Shown: one piece after another, positions 5,587-7,059 of the stretch
Position numbering within the stretch: position 1 is the stretch's first letter
Layout: every line of letters begins with the position of its first letter
Assembly (NCBI GenBank): GCA_007120095.1
Contig: SKOM01000229.1
Coordinates: 1 to 7,059 of the forward strand
DNA from: Candidatus Competibacteraceae bacterium
GTDB taxonomy: Bacteria > Pseudomonadota > Gammaproteobacteria > Competibacterales > Competibacteraceae
Reading direction: 5' to 3'
DNA: 7,059 nt
Position numbers and translations under genes: made by a program
The notes under the pieces: generated by a model
The model's database searches: none
Told to the model about the DNA's origin: nothing
The model's input: only the letters and a program-made list of their open reading frames with translations

Positions 5587-7059
5587 CTAATGAGCAACCC
5601 GTTGATCAGCAGACTGGCGTTGTTCCGCCGACTTTTGCGCCGCCATATCCGGCAACGGCTCATCCGTGTCCGGCTGTGGAATGCGCTGTAAGGCCACTTC
5701 AAGGACTTGATCAATCCATTTTACCGGTCGAATATCCAGTTTATTAAGGATGTTTTTCGGTATATCGGCGAGGTCTTTCTTATTGTCTTCCGGGATAATG
5801 ACAATTTCGAGTCCACCGCGATGCGCCGCCAGTAATTTCTCCTTGAGTCCTCCAATAGGCAATATTTGCCCGCGCAGGGTAATTTCCCCCGTCATGGCCA
5901 CATGGGCATGGGCGGGTATTTGTGTCAATGCGGACACCAATGCCGTGCACATACCGATCCCAGCGCTCGGCCCATCTTTTGGTGTCGCCCCCTCTGGCAC
6001 GTGGATATGAAAATCGTTGGTCTGATAGAAATCAGCAGCAATACCCAGGGTGCTGGCGCGACTTCTGACTACGGTCATGGCGGCATGTATGGACTCTTGC
6101 ATCACATCGCCAATCCGCCCCGTGTGCAGCAATTTGCCCTTGCCAGGCACTAGGGCGGCTTCGATGGTGAGCAGCTCCCCGCCGACTTCCGTCCAGGCCA
6201 GTCCGGTCACCTGGCCAATCTGGTCTTCTTCTTCGGCTAACCCGTAACGGTAACGCGGTACCCCCAGATATTTATCCAGATTTTTTTGGCTGACGACCGT
6301 CTGCTGTTCTTTCGGCTTGAGCGTGACCTGTTTCACCACCTTGCGACATATTTTGGAGATCTCACGCTCCAGATTACGCACCCCGGCTTCGCGAGTATAG
6401 TAGCGTACGATACCGCGCAGCGCCGCTTCGCGGATATCCAGCTCGCCTTTTTTGAGTCCGTTATTGGCAATCTGCTTGGGTAATAAATACCGCTGACCGA
6501 TATTAATCTTTTCATCCTCGGTGTACCCCGGCAAACGAATCACCTCCATGCGATCCAGCAGGGGACCAGGAATATTCATAGTGTTGGCGGTGGCCACAAA
6601 CATGACATTGGAAAGATCAAAATCCACTTCGAGATAATGATCATTGAAGGTGTGATTCTGTTCAGGGTCGAGTACTTCGAGTAACGCCGAGCTGGGGTCA
6701 CCGCGAAAATCCATCGACATTTTGTCGATTTCATCCAGAAGAAATAAAGGATTACGCGATTCAATTTTCGCCAGATTTTGGACTATTTTACCCGGCAGTG
6801 ACCCGATGTAAGTGCGTCGGTGTCCGCGAATTTCCGCCTCATCACGCACCCCCCCTAACGACATGCGGGTGAATTTGCGATTGGTCGCGCGGGCGATGGA
6901 GCGTCCGAGTGAGGTTTTGCCTACCCCTGGCGGCCCGACCAGACACAGTATCGGCCCTTTGAGTTTACGGGATCGTTGCTGCACCGCGAGATATTCAATG
7001 ATTCGCTCTTTGACGGATTCCAAACCGTAATGATCTTCATCGAGGATTTGCCCGGCGCG
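5587..7059 (-). CDS. lon: ATP-dependent protease Lon, C-terminal 490 residues
   Basis: Lon is a cytoplasmic hexameric AAA+ serine protease that degrades damaged and regulatory proteins. The frame stays open to the right edge: the codons at 7059-7024 read RAGQILDEDHYG and join LESVKERI, the usual Lon sequence before the ATPase. The gene therefore continues outside the window and the apparent TTG start at 7023 is only an internal leucine. Numbering from the edge, Walker A is GPPGVGKTS at 42-50, Walker B FLLDEID at 106-112, and the sensor region VATANT at about 155-160. The protease domain shows the Ser-Lys dyad, with Ser365 in DGPSAG and Lys408 as the second lysine of GGLKEK. By comparison with E. 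coli (Walker A Lys362) about 314 N-terminal residues, the substrate-binding Lon domain, are missing. A polar tail of about 28 residues follows the last conserved helix. No terminator hairpin with a T run follows the TAG, so some readthrough into hupB is possible. Confidence 0.97.
   Translation of the reverse strand, partial: RAGQILDEDHYGLESVKERIIEYLAVQQRSRKLKGPILCLVGPPGVGKTSLGRSIARATNRKFTRMSLGGVRDEAEIRGHRRTYIGSLPGKIVQNLAKIESRNPLFLLDEIDKMSMDFRGDPSSALLEVLDPEQNHTFNDHYLEVDFDLSNVMFVATANTMNIPGPLLDRMEVIRLPGYTEDEKINIGQRYLLPKQIANNGLKKGELDIREAALRGIVRYYTREAGVRNLEREISKICRKVVKQVTLKPKEQQTVVSQKNLDKYLGVPRYRYGLAEEEDQIGQVTGLAWTEVGGELLTIEAALVPGKGKLLHTGRIGDVMQESIHAAMTVVRSRASTLGIAADFYQTNDFHIHVPEGATPKDGPSAGIGMCTALVSALTQIPAHAHVAMTGEITLRGQILPIGGLKEKLLAAHRGGLEIVIIPEDNKKDLADIPKNILNKLDIRPVKWIDQVLEVALQRIPQPDTDEPLPDMAAQKSAEQRQSADQRVAH

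Noticed and set aside
5570..5588. Direct repeat TTATGGCT twice, 3 nt apart, at the lon stop codon
   Set aside because: It is too short and isolated to be more than chance; no array follows.
5529..5747. A 72-codon plus-strand ORF preceded by AGGA, antisense to the lon end and the hupB promoter region
   Set aside because: Most of it is the complement of conserved lon coding sequence, the composition is proline-rich without a recognisable domain, and the AGGA spacing is short. It is probably chance.
6990..7023. lon starting at the TTG at 7023
   Set aside because: The frame is open to the window edge and the upstream codons encode the conserved Lon sequence, so 7023 is internal.

Overview
The window is a housekeeping stretch of a gammaproteobacterial chromosome. 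The evidence is the order lon - hupB - tRNA genes - ppiD - fabI together with close matches to the E. coli families: epsilon-type DnaQ with a C-terminal alpha-binding tail, FabI with a Y-x6-K catalytic pair, HU-beta, PpiD and Lon. The tRNA genes encode their CCA ends. Sequence alone points away from the Enterobacterales (dnaQ is not next to rnhA), but I cannot name a genus. Base composition looks even, with no island, phage, insertion sequence or CRISPR array.

Layout from left to right. Positions 1-1199 (minus) hold the first 399 codons of an exported TPR-repeat protein that runs off the left edge. It starts 2 nt after the stop of dnaQ (1202-1942, minus), so the two genes look like an operon. 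A 138-141 bp intergenic region carries divergent candidate promoters for dnaQ and fabI (2084-2866, plus). fabI then converges on ppiD (2872-4779, minus) with only 5 nt between stop codons. Upstream of ppiD on the same strand are an intrinsic terminator and three tRNA genes (two near-identical tRNA-Asp(GTC) and one tRNA-Val(TAC)). hupB (5159-5431) follows, then a 155 bp spacer with a structured hupB leader, and the last 490 codons of lon (5587-7059), which runs off the right edge.

The genes fall into three roles. Lon, HU and PpiD serve protein quality control, nucleoid structure and periplasmic folding. FabI performs the last step of fatty-acid elongation. DnaQ proofreads replication. The tRNA genes appear embedded in the hupB transcription unit: tRNA-Val begins 10 nt after the hupB stop codon, and a terminator closes the group just before ppiD.

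I looked for an undescribed system on both strands and do not see one. The points most worth a second look are regulatory: two mutually exclusive hairpins in the predicted hupB leader, the hupB/tRNA junction, the terminator 29 bp before the ppiD start codon, and the abutting fabI/ppiD ends. Promoter calls rest on eye matching to sigma-70 hexamers and are tentative.
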